A stretch of 64,000 nucleotides of DNA, taken from the NCBI GenBank assembly GCA_964490765.1, contig CAZBDV010000003.1, forward strand, positions 54,746 through 118,745, in the 5' to 3' direction. The notes under the pieces were generated by a model. The model was given only the letters and a program-made list of their open reading frames with translations. It searched no databases and was not told the origin of the DNA. A program made the position numbers and the translations under genes. Shown here in pieces: positions 34,866 through 45,325 of this stretch. Every line of letters starts with the position of its first letter. The first letter of the stretch is position 1. Origin of the DNA: CAZBDV01 sp964490765. GTDB taxonomy: Bacteria > Cloacimonadota > Cloacimonadia > Cloacimonadales > JAJBBL01.

Positions 34866-34897
34866 TAATGGTGCCGTTCCAGGGAACGGCACCATTA
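34866..34897 (-). terminator. strong hairpin after glutamate dehydrogenase gene
   Basis: A perfect 15-bp inverted repeat, 34866-34880 with 34883-34897 (GGTGCCGTTCC / GGAACGGCACC core), nearly no loop. It lies 9 nt after the gdhA stop on the minus strand. No long T run follows, but position and strength suggest a terminator for gdhA. Confidence 0.6.
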
Positions 34898-34905
34898 TCA
34901 TTGAT

Positions 34906-36309
<1,404 letters not shown>

Positions 36310-36345
36310 TCAAACATATAAAAACCTATTCTTCATTTTTGTATC

Positions 36346-39300
36346 TCAAATCACCTTATCTGGTTTCATTATGACAGCACAACCCTTTCTACCATCTATT
36401 TTTATGATAAAAGGCTTCTTACTCCGCAGATGCACAAAGTGCTCTGTTTTATTATATGCGGTCTGGTCGTTGAGGTAATCCCAGGAAATAAAATCATTCT
36501 CGGTCCCATAGGGCACTGTAAAATAGCCAACTTCCATTGCGAGAACATTCTGGAAAAAATGGCTACCCTGAGACGCTTCAACATTAAAATTCTTCAATCC
36601 TACTTCCACAATCACTCTGGCTCTATTTATCTGAGCCCATTTAACAGGAATACCGAGATAGGGGTCACTAGATCCCCATCTACCGGGTCCGATCAGGATA
36701 TAATCTCTGTTTTCTTTTCGCATAGTTTCGTTCAGAATATCAATCTCATCTCTCATTAACAGGGTTCTGCTGTTATCGAAGCATTCCGGAACCAGGAATA
36801 CAAGATCGTGTATCTCTTCCATAGCACCGTTTCCCAGTGCACAGGTAGATAATAGAAGAAGATTATTCCTGTCAATAGAATTAAGATCGATACTGACTCT
36901 CTCTTTGCTTACATTCAATGGCCTGATCTGTAAGAGATAGAATGAAGCCTTCTTTTCGTTGTGGTCTTCACTACTATTATCGTACAGTTTTACTGCAAAT
37001 TCAATCTCGACAGGTATGCCCATCGCCTTTTCACCTATATCAAGAATAAGGTTGAGAACATCAGCCAGGGGAATGATATTGAAATGGGTAACAGACCGGA
37101 AAGTAATTACACGCGGTCCTTTGATATAGGTCCCCTCTATGAAGGCATTATTCTCATAATCCCAGACAGAGGTAAGATTTACGAGAGGGCCATCTTTCTC
37201 TTTGTTACTGATTTTCATTTTGACCAGTGTCTCATCCTCGCCTGCAGAGAGCTGGAAATCCTTTCGCGAAAGATCAATGGCATACATATGATTCTGACTA
37301 TATTCCACTACTCTGAATGGTTGCATAAACTCGATACGGGGATAACTGGGACAGAAGCTGTAACTCTTCTCCCGATCCACGACCGATTTGCCCAAGCCGG
37401 CAGCCAGGGAGGCAATACCATCACTGTGCTTGATATAGGAAGTTGGATAATAGTTATAAGATTCAGCAACTCCAGAGAAATGTGGATAGTAGAGGGTATC
37501 GTATTGTTCTCCCACAACCTCCTGTAGAATCACTCCCATCTTCTCTTCTTCGATCTTGAAATTGATCCCCTCGATGTAATCTCTGGTATTCTTCAGATAT
37601 ATCGACGCGAAGATGAGTTTTATAGCTTCACATAGCTTCCGAAGACGGATAGTATCGTTCGAATCGTTGTTGGGTAGCATAAAAGTCCGATAAACTCCAG
37701 CAAAAGGCTGAGACTGTGAATCCTCCAGCAGGCCGGAAGACCTGACCGCAATCGGTTTCCGCATTTTATTGAGATAGATCTTCAGCCTCTCCAGAAGAGT
37801 ATCGGAGAGTCTGCCGGCAAGAAACATTTTGTCGATCTCATCATCAGTATACTTGGAGAAATCGAGATTGAGCTTGTTTCTCTCAATAAAAGAGTCAAAC
37901 TCATCGGTTCCTATGATCCCTGTGCAGGGGAGTCTGATATCAATATCGGGGAAAAGTTCATCTAACTCCATGGTCTCGGAGAGTGCATTGAGGAAGGCGA
38001 GACCACGGCCCTTGCCGCCCAGAGAGCCTTCGGCAAGCCTTACGATCTGCTTCGGGTCGGTCAGGCTATCTTCATTGAATTGAACGAGTTTACCCCGGTT
38101 TTTCTGCTGATTGACATACTGAAAAACGGTGATGAGATACTCTCTCAATGCTGGAATATCGTGGAAATCATCAATTTTTTTGGGTGCTATCACTCTAGCG
38201 ACCTGAAACTCTCCATGAGCTATCAGCCAGGTAGAGAAATGATTTAATTCGGCATGGTATTTCAGTGACTCATCAGGGATTACCTTAAGTTTAGCTTCAA
38301 ATTGCCGCATTGAGTCTGCTGAATCAATCATCTTGCCACTCTGGTCGCGGAAGATGAAATCTCCGAATCCCTGGCTCGTGTGTAAAAAATCACGGAAATT
38401 TCGCCAGAATGATGGTGAATTCTCATAGAGGTAATAGATACTCTGATCAAGGGCATCCTTTATAATACTCTGATCAGAAGAGTGAAGCATCAGGGCGGTT
38501 CGTTGATCCAGCTCTCTGATTCTTTTAAAGAGAGACAGGCCATCTATTTTATAGCAAAGGTGGGGCTTCTTGTCGACCACCGAATTCTCTGCAGAGATTA
38601 CACAGGTAATATACTCCCTGTACTGATCGAATATAGCGAGGGCTTCCTGCAGGTTGTGTACAAGGATGACTTTAGGCCTGGCCCGCATCCTAAGACGCTT
38701 ATTAACGTCATTTAACTCCTCTTTGATCAGTCTTTGAGTCTGCTGAACGAGTTCATAGTATATCAGAGGGAGGAATTTCGAATAATACTTGATCGACTTT
38801 TCATATAGGAGAATAACGCGGGTCAATCCTACTTCTGTATCATGCCGGAGATTGCGGCTGTCCTCAATAAGTTTTACCATAGTCAGGAATATCTTTGCAT
38901 CACCATCCCAGTAAAATATATCATCGAAGTATTCGGCATATTCTGCATTGTTCTCGAAGTGTAGCGGATTGGTTGTCTTATTGAGCAGGAGCAGGATCGG
39001 TAAATCTCTGTCGAGAGTCTTGATCTTACGTGCCAGGTCTAATGAAGAAATCCGTCCGACATTCTCAAGGGTAATAACAAGGTCGAAATGCTCTTCACCA
39101 ATTAATCTAAGAGCCTCTTCGGCTGACGGGGTTGTTACTATTCTCGGATAATTAGAGAGGTCAAGCTGTTGATATTCACCGAACAATCTGACAGAGAGAT
39201 GTCCATCCTGTTCCAGGATAAAAGCATCATAAAAGGTTGATACCAGAAGAATATCCCTGATGCGGTATTGCATCAGACTGTGAAAGGTGTCATCTCCATA

Positions 39301-39351
39301 TTTGAACTTGTTATAATAATAGTTCAAATCTTTGATCTCGATCTTCTTCAT
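36346..39351 (-). CDS. PEP/pyruvate-binding ATP-grasp protein with receiver-like N-terminus, copy 1
   Basis: 1001 aa. The N-terminal about 130 residues look like a degenerate receiver fold (IVTTPSAEEALRLIGEEHFDLVITL, then LDRDLPILLLLN), and a second similar unit lies near 225-330. The C-terminal half (about 425-1000) is the ATP-grasp/PEP-synthase N-terminal domain: EGSLGGKGRGLAFL, then IAVRSSGLLEDSQSQPFAGV, and GPGRWGSSDPYLG near the end. The phosphohistidine swivel and the TIM-barrel that make PEP in PpsA are missing. It is a paralogue of the next gene. Function unknown; ATP-dependent phosphorylation of a protein or small molecule is possible. Confidence 0.85.
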   Translation of the reverse strand: MKKIEIKDLNYYYNKFKYGDDTFHSLMQYRIRDILLVSTFYDAFILEQDGHLSVRLFGEYQQLDLSNYPRIVTTPSAEEALRLIGEEHFDLVITLENVGRISSLDLARKIKTLDRDLPILLLLNKTTNPLHFENNAEYAEYFDDIFYWDGDAKIFLTMVKLIEDSRNLRHDTEVGLTRVILLYEKSIKYYSKFLPLIYYELVQQTQRLIKEELNDVNKRLRMRARPKVILVHNLQEALAIFDQYREYITCVISAENSVVDKKPHLCYKIDGLSLFKRIRELDQRTALMLHSSDQSIIKDALDQSIYYLYENSPSFWRNFRDFLHTSQGFGDFIFRDQSGKMIDSADSMRQFEAKLKVIPDESLKYHAELNHFSTWLIAHGEFQVARVIAPKKIDDFHDIPALREYLITVFQYVNQQKNRGKLVQFNEDSLTDPKQIVRLAEGSLGGKGRGLAFLNALSETMELDELFPDIDIRLPCTGIIGTDEFDSFIERNKLNLDFSKYTDDEIDKMFLAGRLSDTLLERLKIYLNKMRKPIAVRSSGLLEDSQSQPFAGVYRTFMLPNNDSNDTIRLRKLCEAIKLIFASIYLKNTRDYIEGINFKIEEEKMGVILQEVVGEQYDTLYYPHFSGVAESYNYYPTSYIKHSDGIASLAAGLGKSVVDREKSYSFCPSYPRIEFMQPFRVVEYSQNHMYAIDLSRKDFQLSAGEDETLVKMKISNKEKDGPLVNLTSVWDYENNAFIEGTYIKGPRVITFRSVTHFNIIPLADVLNLILDIGEKAMGIPVEIEFAVKLYDNSSEDHNEKKASFYLLQIRPLNVSKERVSIDLNSIDRNNLLLLSTCALGNGAMEEIHDLVFLVPECFDNSRTLLMRDEIDILNETMRKENRDYILIGPGRWGSSDPYLGIPVKWAQINRARVIVEVGLKNFNVEASQGSHFFQNVLAMEVGYFTVPYGTENDFISWDYLNDQTAYNKTEHFVHLRSKKPFIIKIDGRKGCAVIMKPDKVI

Positions 39352-39393
39352 CTTCCTCTCAGAAATTGAAATTGGTGTAAACTTCTGAAGCCA

Positions 39394-42360
39394 TCATTTT
39401 TCTATCAGTGCTATACCCTTCTTTCCATCCATCCTGACTAACAGTGGATGGTCAACACGGACATGAACCAGAAATTCAGTCCTCTTTACTTCTTTCTGCT
39501 CTTTCAACCAGTCCCAATCGATAAAATCGTTATCAGAAACATAAGGGATGGTGAAATAGCCAACTTGCATGGCAACAATATTGTGGAAGAAATGAGTTCC
39601 CTGTGAGGCCTCTATTAGAAAATCTTCCAAACCTGTTTCCACTATTACTTTGGCTCTGTTGATCTGTGCCCATCTGACAGGTATGCCTAAAAACCGGTCT
39701 CTTGATCCCCATCTGCCTGGCCCTAAAAGTATATAGTCACGATCATTATCCTGCATTTCTCTGTTCAGCTCTTCTATCTCACTCTGAATCTTTATCGTTC
39801 TGGTCTTGTCGAATTTACTATGATCAATATAGACTATGTCATAGATACTATCTATTATTCCATTTCCCATACCCTTTTCTGTATAGAGTAGCAGATGTTC
39901 CCTGTCGAGGTTGTCAGTATCAATATTATAACTCTCAATAGCAATCGAGAGTGGCCTGATCTGCAGTATATAGAAGGTTGGAAGGATTCCTCGAGATTTG
40001 TTCTGATGCAGATTGACGGCAAATTCGATCTCTACTGGAGTTCCAAGAGCAATCTCGCCGATCTCAAGTATCTCTTGCAGAATCTCGGCGAGAGGGAATT
40101 GATTGTATTTCAGGATACCTGGAAAGGTCAATACCCGAATTCCCGGTGTTGTCAGGGAATCGACAAAACGATTGTTTTGATAATCCCAGACAGTAGCTAG
40201 ATTGGTCAAAGCACCCTCTTTTTCAGCTGTTTTCAGGTCAAGACGGACAAGGGTTGCATCTTCTCCCTCCTTCAAGTCGAAACTGTTCTGCTCCAAACTG
40301 AGGGCGTAATAATCTTTCTGAGAGTTTTTTATCCGTTCTTCCGGTTGCAGTGGTTCGAGTTTGGGGTATTTCGGGCAGAAACGATAGTTCTCTTTCCCCT
40401 CAACTACCGATTTGCCCAATCCTAATGCTATAGAGGCAATTCCATCCGAGTTTTCCATGTAAGAGGTGGGGTAGAAGTTATAAGACTGAGCCGAACCTGA
40501 GATGTGCGGGTAGTAATGAGTGTCGTTGAAGCTGCTACCGACAATCTCCTGAATTATCACAGCCATCTTCTCCTCTTCAGACTTATAGTTCAAACTTTCT
40601 ATGTAGCTACGGGCATTACGTAAATATACGGAAGAAAAAACGAGTTTAATAGCATCAATTAATTGTTTTAACCTTACCTGCTTGTCGGGATTATTATTTG
40701 GCAGCATAAATGTCCTATAGACTCCGGCAAAGGGTTGGGACTGCGAATCTTCAAGTAAGCCTGAAGAACGAACTGCTATCGGGAAATCGATATTATCGAT
40801 ATAGATTTCCAGCTTAGAGATCAACTCCGGTGTCAGTTCACCTTTGAGAAATGTCTCATCGATATCCCGATCCGTCATGCTGGAGATGCTCTCATCAATA
40901 TCGAGATGATCAATGAAAGTATCGTATTCATTTGTTCCGATAATAGCAGTACTCGGTAAGGATATTCGTACATCGGGGTACTTTTTGTCGAAATCCATCG
41001 TGACAAAGAGGGCATTCAAAAAACCCAAACCACGTCCTTTACCACCGAGAGACCCTTCAGCGAGGCGAATTATCTGATCGACCTCTGTCAGGCTAGCTGC
41101 ATCAAAATTGATAATTTTTCCTCTACTCTTCTCTCTTCGTACATCTTCGAAGATCTTGAGCAGGAAAGAGCGTAGGTCATCAACAGTAGGGAAGTCTGTT
41201 ACCTTCATAGGTCTGATCTTCTTGGCGAGGACAACTTCTCCATGCGCCACCAGCCAGTTAGAAAAGTGATTACTGTTACTATGATATAATAGTGATTCGT
41301 CAGGAAGTGTTTCAAGTACCTTTTTTATATCATTAAGTGATGCTATACGAGCTATCTCTTTATTATCTTTATCGCGAAAGATCAGATCACCGAAACCGAG
41401 ATTCTTGATAACAAATTCCCGCAGATTGTGCAGCAACTTCTTGGAGTTCTTATCGATAAAATAGACTCCTAATTCCTTCGCCTTCTTTTCGTTCTCTGTT
41501 TCTGAAGATTGTAAAATTATCGGTATATCCTGTTGATCCTTATTGATTGTCTTTATCAACCTTATGCCCGCATCATTGGCAATTCTTCCATTATATGAGT
41601 ACTTCACATCTGAAATCACACCGACAATATACTCTTTATACTTCTCGTAAATCTCTATTGCTTCCTCATAGGAATGAACGAGCAGAACCTTCGGGCGAGC
41701 TCTCATACGTAACCTTTTGTTGATATCGGTCAATTCTTCCTGGATTAATCTCTGTGTCTGCCTCATTATAACTGAATAGAGCAAAGGGAGGAAGATAGAA
41801 TAATAGTGTACAGAATCTTCAACAAGAAGGATAACTCTAACGAGCCCTATCTCTGTATCATATGCAACATTGATCTTATCTTCCACACTTTTAACCATTG
41901 CCAGAAAGAGTTTTGTGTCTCCATTCCATATAAAGACATCATCGATACAATCCATCTCCTCAGCATGGTTCTCGATAATTGCCAGATCTGATTGCACATT
42001 TAGTAAGAGAAGTACCGGTAAATCGGGATGCTCTTTCTTAATCAACTTACTTAAATCAAATGGCCCGATTTCACCGATCCGCATCATCAGAATTACTAGA
42101 TCATAAACGTTATCCTCTAATTTATTCAAGGCATCTTTACCCGAAGGAACACTGGTAACTCGTGGTGCAGTACTGAGATTGAGTTGCCTGTATTCGCCGA
42201 AGATCTGTTCCGAAAGCCTCCCATCCTGTTCGAAGATAAAAGCATCATAGAAGGTTGAGACCAGCAGTATTTCTTTGATCTGCTTCTGCATCAGGTTATG
42301 GAATATATCTTCGCCAAATTTGAATTTGTTGTAATAGTAATTAAGCTCTTTCATCTTCAT
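39394..42360 (-). CDS. PEP/pyruvate-binding ATP-grasp protein with receiver-like N-terminus, copy 2
   Basis: 988 aa, alignable with copy 1 over its whole length: the start LNYYYNKFKFGEDIFHNLMQ, RLRMRARPKVLLVHS near 235, EGSLGGKGRGLGFLNAL near 430, and GPGRWGSRDRFLG near 920. As in copy 1, the swivelling histidine domain and the PEP-forming barrel are missing. It lies 42 nt upstream of copy 1 on the same strand, so the pair came from tandem duplication and is co-transcribed. The two differ most in the N-terminal sensor-like half, which may give them different inputs. Confidence 0.85.
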   Translation of the reverse strand: MKMKELNYYYNKFKFGEDIFHNLMQKQIKEILLVSTFYDAFIFEQDGRLSEQIFGEYRQLNLSTAPRVTSVPSGKDALNKLEDNVYDLVILMMRIGEIGPFDLSKLIKKEHPDLPVLLLLNVQSDLAIIENHAEEMDCIDDVFIWNGDTKLFLAMVKSVEDKINVAYDTEIGLVRVILLVEDSVHYYSIFLPLLYSVIMRQTQRLIQEELTDINKRLRMRARPKVLLVHSYEEAIEIYEKYKEYIVGVISDVKYSYNGRIANDAGIRLIKTINKDQQDIPIILQSSETENEKKAKELGVYFIDKNSKKLLHNLREFVIKNLGFGDLIFRDKDNKEIARIASLNDIKKVLETLPDESLLYHSNSNHFSNWLVAHGEVVLAKKIRPMKVTDFPTVDDLRSFLLKIFEDVRREKSRGKIINFDAASLTEVDQIIRLAEGSLGGKGRGLGFLNALFVTMDFDKKYPDVRISLPSTAIIGTNEYDTFIDHLDIDESISSMTDRDIDETFLKGELTPELISKLEIYIDNIDFPIAVRSSGLLEDSQSQPFAGVYRTFMLPNNNPDKQVRLKQLIDAIKLVFSSVYLRNARSYIESLNYKSEEEKMAVIIQEIVGSSFNDTHYYPHISGSAQSYNFYPTSYMENSDGIASIALGLGKSVVEGKENYRFCPKYPKLEPLQPEERIKNSQKDYYALSLEQNSFDLKEGEDATLVRLDLKTAEKEGALTNLATVWDYQNNRFVDSLTTPGIRVLTFPGILKYNQFPLAEILQEILEIGEIALGTPVEIEFAVNLHQNKSRGILPTFYILQIRPLSIAIESYNIDTDNLDREHLLLYTEKGMGNGIIDSIYDIVYIDHSKFDKTRTIKIQSEIEELNREMQDNDRDYILLGPGRWGSRDRFLGIPVRWAQINRAKVIVETGLEDFLIEASQGTHFFHNIVAMQVGYFTIPYVSDNDFIDWDWLKEQKEVKRTEFLVHVRVDHPLLVRMDGKKGIALIEK

Positions 42361-42457
42361 AAGTTATATCTCCGTTATCTGCTCGAATGAAAGTTGATGA
42401 TATCTTGTTTAACAATACCCGTATATTTCTTTCAGTCAGGTAAATTTTTACTACTTG

Positions 42458-43375
42458 TCAGAGTGAATATTGAATTATCCGTTCTATGAGCTGAGAAAAT
42501 GATATTCCTTGTTCTCTGGCTGCCATAGGTGTCAGGCTGAGAGAGGTCATCCCGGGTAGAGTATTGACTTCGAGAAAGAAAAAATCATTGCCATCATATC
42601 GATAGTCGACACGGGCATAGGCCCGACAGCCGAACTCTCTGAAAATTGACAGACTCAATTCCTGTATCTCCTTCGTCTCCCTTTCGGATAGAGATGCCGG
42701 TACTTCGTACATAGTACATCCTTTTGTATATTTGTTCCGGTAGTCATACCATCCTTGCTTGACCTTGATTTCAACTACCGGAAGGGGAGATTCACCCAGC
42801 AGGGATACCGTGAGTTCAGAACCGGCTATATATCTCTGCACAATAATCCTGCTACTATACTTGAAAGCAAGATCAATAGCGGGATTCAACTCAGAAGGTT
42901 CTCTAACTATTGTTATCCCGACAGATGACCCCGAATAGTTAGGTTTTACTACCAACGGTATTTCGAAGTTATCAATAATCTGATCAGTGATCTGCTTTGT
43001 TCTTTCTGTGATGATTGTGTATTCGGGGACCTTGACTCCAAGAGAGGAGGCGAAAGCGAAACTCACCTGCTTATCCATGGAGAGCGCGCTCGATCTCATA
43101 TCCGAACCTGTGTAGGGTATATTGAGTAGTTGTAATAAAGCCTGGATGGACCCATTTTCTCCATCACCGCCATGTAGACCTATAAAGACGATATATGGCT
43201 GCAGAGAAATGATTTTCTCTCCAAGATGCAGATAGGAAGTAAAATCAACGGGATCAAGAATAATAGTTTCGTAGTCGAGTTCTATCAGTGCTTTGTGTAT
43301 AGCAGTTGAAGAGCTTAGAGATATATCTCTTTCTTCGGAAAAACCTCCCTGTAATAAGATAACTCTCTCTCTCAT
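42458..43375 (-). CDS. ddl: D-alanine--D-alanine ligase
   Basis: 305 aa from the ATG at 43375 with GAGG 7 nt upstream; a TTG two codons earlier is possible. It makes D-Ala-D-Ala for peptidoglycan. Motifs: LLQGGFSEERDISLSSS near residues 7-23, GLHGGDGENGSIQALLQLL near 70-88, PYTGSD, KPNYSGSSVGI near 152-162, and the metal-binding DFFFLEVNTLPGMTSLS near 269-285. The length is typical. The region upstream (43376-43706) separates it from a small hypothetical gene. Confidence 0.95.
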   Translation of the reverse strand: MRERVILLQGGFSEERDISLSSSTAIHKALIELDYETIILDPVDFTSYLHLGEKIISLQPYIVFIGLHGGDGENGSIQALLQLLNIPYTGSDMRSSALSMDKQVSFAFASSLGVKVPEYTIITERTKQITDQIIDNFEIPLVVKPNYSGSSVGITIVREPSELNPAIDLAFKYSSRIIVQRYIAGSELTVSLLGESPLPVVEIKVKQGWYDYRNKYTKGCTMYEVPASLSERETKEIQELSLSIFREFGCRAYARVDYRYDGNDFFFLEVNTLPGMTSLSLTPMAAREQGISFSQLIERIIQYSL

Positions 43376-43706
43376 CAGCAAACCTCAGTTGAACTGTTCT
43401 GATTTCCTTGAGCCCGTCAAGAAAATATTTAATTATTGGGAGAAGTATTTCGCTGAAACATAATATCAACTTGTAACTTCTTCCTGCCAAGCATATCGTT
43501 ACAGCTCACGGTAAGAGTATGGTAGGACGACTATTCTTGCCTGAAGTTTCGGTTCTTAAAAGCCCTCTTATAGTATCTAAGGAATGTATATGCGAAAACT
43601 CAATATTGGAATAAAAATATGCAAAGTACAGCCTTTCAAAAATCATTGCTATGTCGACAAGCAGATATAAGAAAAATTCAGAGGAGAGGGATAATAAAAA
43701 TAAGGA
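43376..43706 (-). promoter_or_regulatory. 331-bp spacer upstream of ddl with weak promoter
   Basis: TTGACG on the minus strand at 43415-43420 could be a -35 for ddl; the -10 17 nt away (ACAGTT) is poor. The rest, up to the end of the next gene at 43707, shows no gene, repeat or clear hairpin. Confidence 0.25.
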
Positions 43707-44129
43707 TTACTGGTCGAAAAAGTTTCCCTCCAATACCTGCTGAAAGTTTCGCTTGGTCTTCAAATCTCTATATCGCCGATAAATACGAATAGTCTGATCT
43801 TCTGATGTTAAACCCTTACGAAGAAGAAACTGAGCCCAGAGTTGAAGGTTAAAACGGGTCTTCTTATCAAGTTTGTTGACATCTGCTAACCAGTCACTCT
43901 CAGAATTGCGACGGTGACAGTAAATCCAACCCTTCTCTATAAGGTCGGAAATAATCGTCTTGGTGGCTTCACCCTCCATCTCGTTCTCATCACTGTACTT
44001 TGCATAGATAATCTTCATCTCGTCCAGTGTGTAGCCAAAAGTGTGCGGTTCTTTCACTATAGTCTTAACAGGATGGATTTCGATGTCTATTATAACCCCT
44101 TCAGGACTGATCCAGTACTCCATTATCAT
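43707..44129 (-). CDS. hypothetical protein, 140 aa
   Basis: I do not recognise this protein. It starts MIMEYWISPEGVIIDIEIHP and continues with a helical, basic part: LTSEDQTIRIYRRYRDLKTK (about 110-129). WIYCHRRNSESDW near the middle may be a short beta hairpin. No signal peptide or membrane segment. GGAGG lies 5 nt before the first ATG, so translation is likely. It is alone between ddl and the sdpR-like unit. Composition is like its neighbours. Confidence 0.6.
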   Translation of the reverse strand: MIMEYWISPEGVIIDIEIHPVKTIVKEPHTFGYTLDEMKIIYAKYSDENEMEGEATKTIISDLIEKGWIYCHRRNSESDWLADVNKLDKKTRFNLQLWAQFLLRKGLTSEDQTIRIYRRYRDLKTKRNFQQVLEGNFFDQ

Positions 44130-44295
44130 CGAAACCTCCTATCCTGATCATATTATACGTTAAAGACCATATATAATAACCTATAATCATCGTTGTTTAG
44201 TCAAGTATAAATAGGTTTAAGGCTGCTAAATGGGATTCTTTTGTTCTCTGTCTATACAGTATCAAAGAACTTTATCCCAAATTATCCGATATAAC

Positions 44296-44339
44296 TTGAC
44301 AGCCCCGGCCGTTTAATTATTTAGATATTTAATTAAATA
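44296..44339 (+). promoter_or_regulatory. promoter with palindromic operator before sdpR-like gene
   Basis: TTGACA at 44296-44301, a 16-nt spacer and TATTTA at 44318-44323 form a promoter. Just after it lies a perfect 14-bp palindrome, TATTTAATTAAATA (44326-44339), 16 nt before the ATG of the ArsR-type gene. A repressor bound there would cover the transcription start, so autoregulation by the SdpR-like protein is likely. Confidence 0.55.
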
Positions 44340-44355
44340 CCTATGGAAGGTCAGG

Positions 44356-44649
44356 ATGAACAATAACACTGTTTTCAAGGCGTTAGCAGATGAGAATCGA
44401 CGAAAGATAATCAGGCTACTCCGGAAGCATGAGGAGATGACAGCCGGTATGATAGCCGAAGAGTTTGATATCTCCAAGCCAGCGATAAGTGAACATTTGA
44501 AAATATTGAAGAATGCGGGCCTTGTTTTTTCGAGAAAGAGGGGGCAGTTTGTCGAATATTCATTGAACACAACAATCTTTCAGGAGATATTGGAGTTTGC
44601 TATGGATTATCTTAATGCTAAAGATATAAGGGGGAGAAGAGATGGATAG
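44356..44649 (+). CDS. sdpR: ArsR/SdpR-family autorepressor
   Basis: 97-aa winged-helix repressor. VFKALADENRRKIIRLLRKH (about residues 5-24) and the recognition helix FDISKPAISEHLKILKNAGLV (about 37-57) match the SdpR/ArsR fold; there are no cysteines for metal binding, as in SdpR. The next gene encodes an SdpI-like membrane protein and overlaps by 8 nt. In Bacillus subtilis SdpR represses sdpRI and is held at the membrane by SdpI when the toxin SdpC is present. A palindromic site lies before the gene. The symbol is by homology of the pair. Confidence 0.85.
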   Translation: MNNNTVFKALADENRRKIIRLLRKHEEMTAGMIAEEFDISKPAISEHLKILKNAGLVFSRKRGQFVEYSLNTTIFQEILEFAMDYLNAKDIRGRRDG

Positions 44650-45325
44650 GATCAGACATTTCAAGTGGTCGATATTACTAGTAATAATTCATCTTGTGGT
44701 AGTACTTTATTTCAACGCGATATTGGGTCCAGAAGAGAAGATACCGCGACAGTGGGATTATCGGGGAGAGATAGGGAGTTATTCGAGTCGGGAAGCAGGT
44801 TTATGGTTTTTATGGGGAATGAATGTAATTTTGGTTGCTGCCTTTATTCTTTTTCCTTTAATTTCACCCCGTTATAAACGTGATCGCAACCGATTTGAGC
44901 AGATACTACCTCGACTATCGTTAATTATTAGTTTTTTCCTTCTTGTTATTCATCTCTATATGTTGTTATGGGCATCAGGTATTCCTTATATCAGAGGAGA
45001 TGATTTCATCTTCGTGTTGATAGGGCTGCTTTTCATCTTTCTGGGGAACATATTACCAAAGATACCATCGAACTACTTTGCCGGTGTCAGAACACCCTGG
45101 ACATTGACATCGGAGAAGAACTGGTACAAGACGCACAGAGTAAGTGGCTATGTTTTTGTTATCGGTGGTATTTTTATGATGTTGAGGGGCTTTTTCGAGT
45201 TGGGGAGTACACTGTCATTGATCCACACAACTCTGTTACTAGGATTTCTATTGGTGTATCCCATACTGTATTCATACATTTTTTTCTTAAAGGAGAAGAA
45301 AAATAGAGAAAAGGAGGAGAGATGA
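44642..45325 (+). CDS. sdpI: SdpI-family membrane protein
   Basis: 227 aa with about six membrane helices. A DUF1648-like start, HFKWSILLVIIHLVVVLYFN (residues 5-24) followed by PRQWDYRGEIGSY, then helices near 52-75, 88-112 and 120-140. The SdpI signature is GNILPKIPSNYFAGVRTPWTLTSEKNWYKTHR (shown in part: NYFAGVRTPWTL at about 143-154, W-x-K-T-H-R at about 160-165). It is the immunity and signal protein of SDP toxin systems, or simply a general membrane-stress sensor; no toxin gene is seen. It overlaps the hydrolase gene by ATGA. Confidence 0.85.
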   Translation: MDRIRHFKWSILLVIIHLVVVLYFNAILGPEEKIPRQWDYRGEIGSYSSREAGLWFLWGMNVILVAAFILFPLISPRYKRDRNRFEQILPRLSLIISFFLLVIHLYMLLWASGIPYIRGDDFIFVLIGLLFIFLGNILPKIPSNYFAGVRTPWTLTSEKNWYKTHRVSGYVFVIGGIFMMLRGFFELGSTLSLIHTTLLLGFLLVYPILYSYIFFLKEKKNREKEER

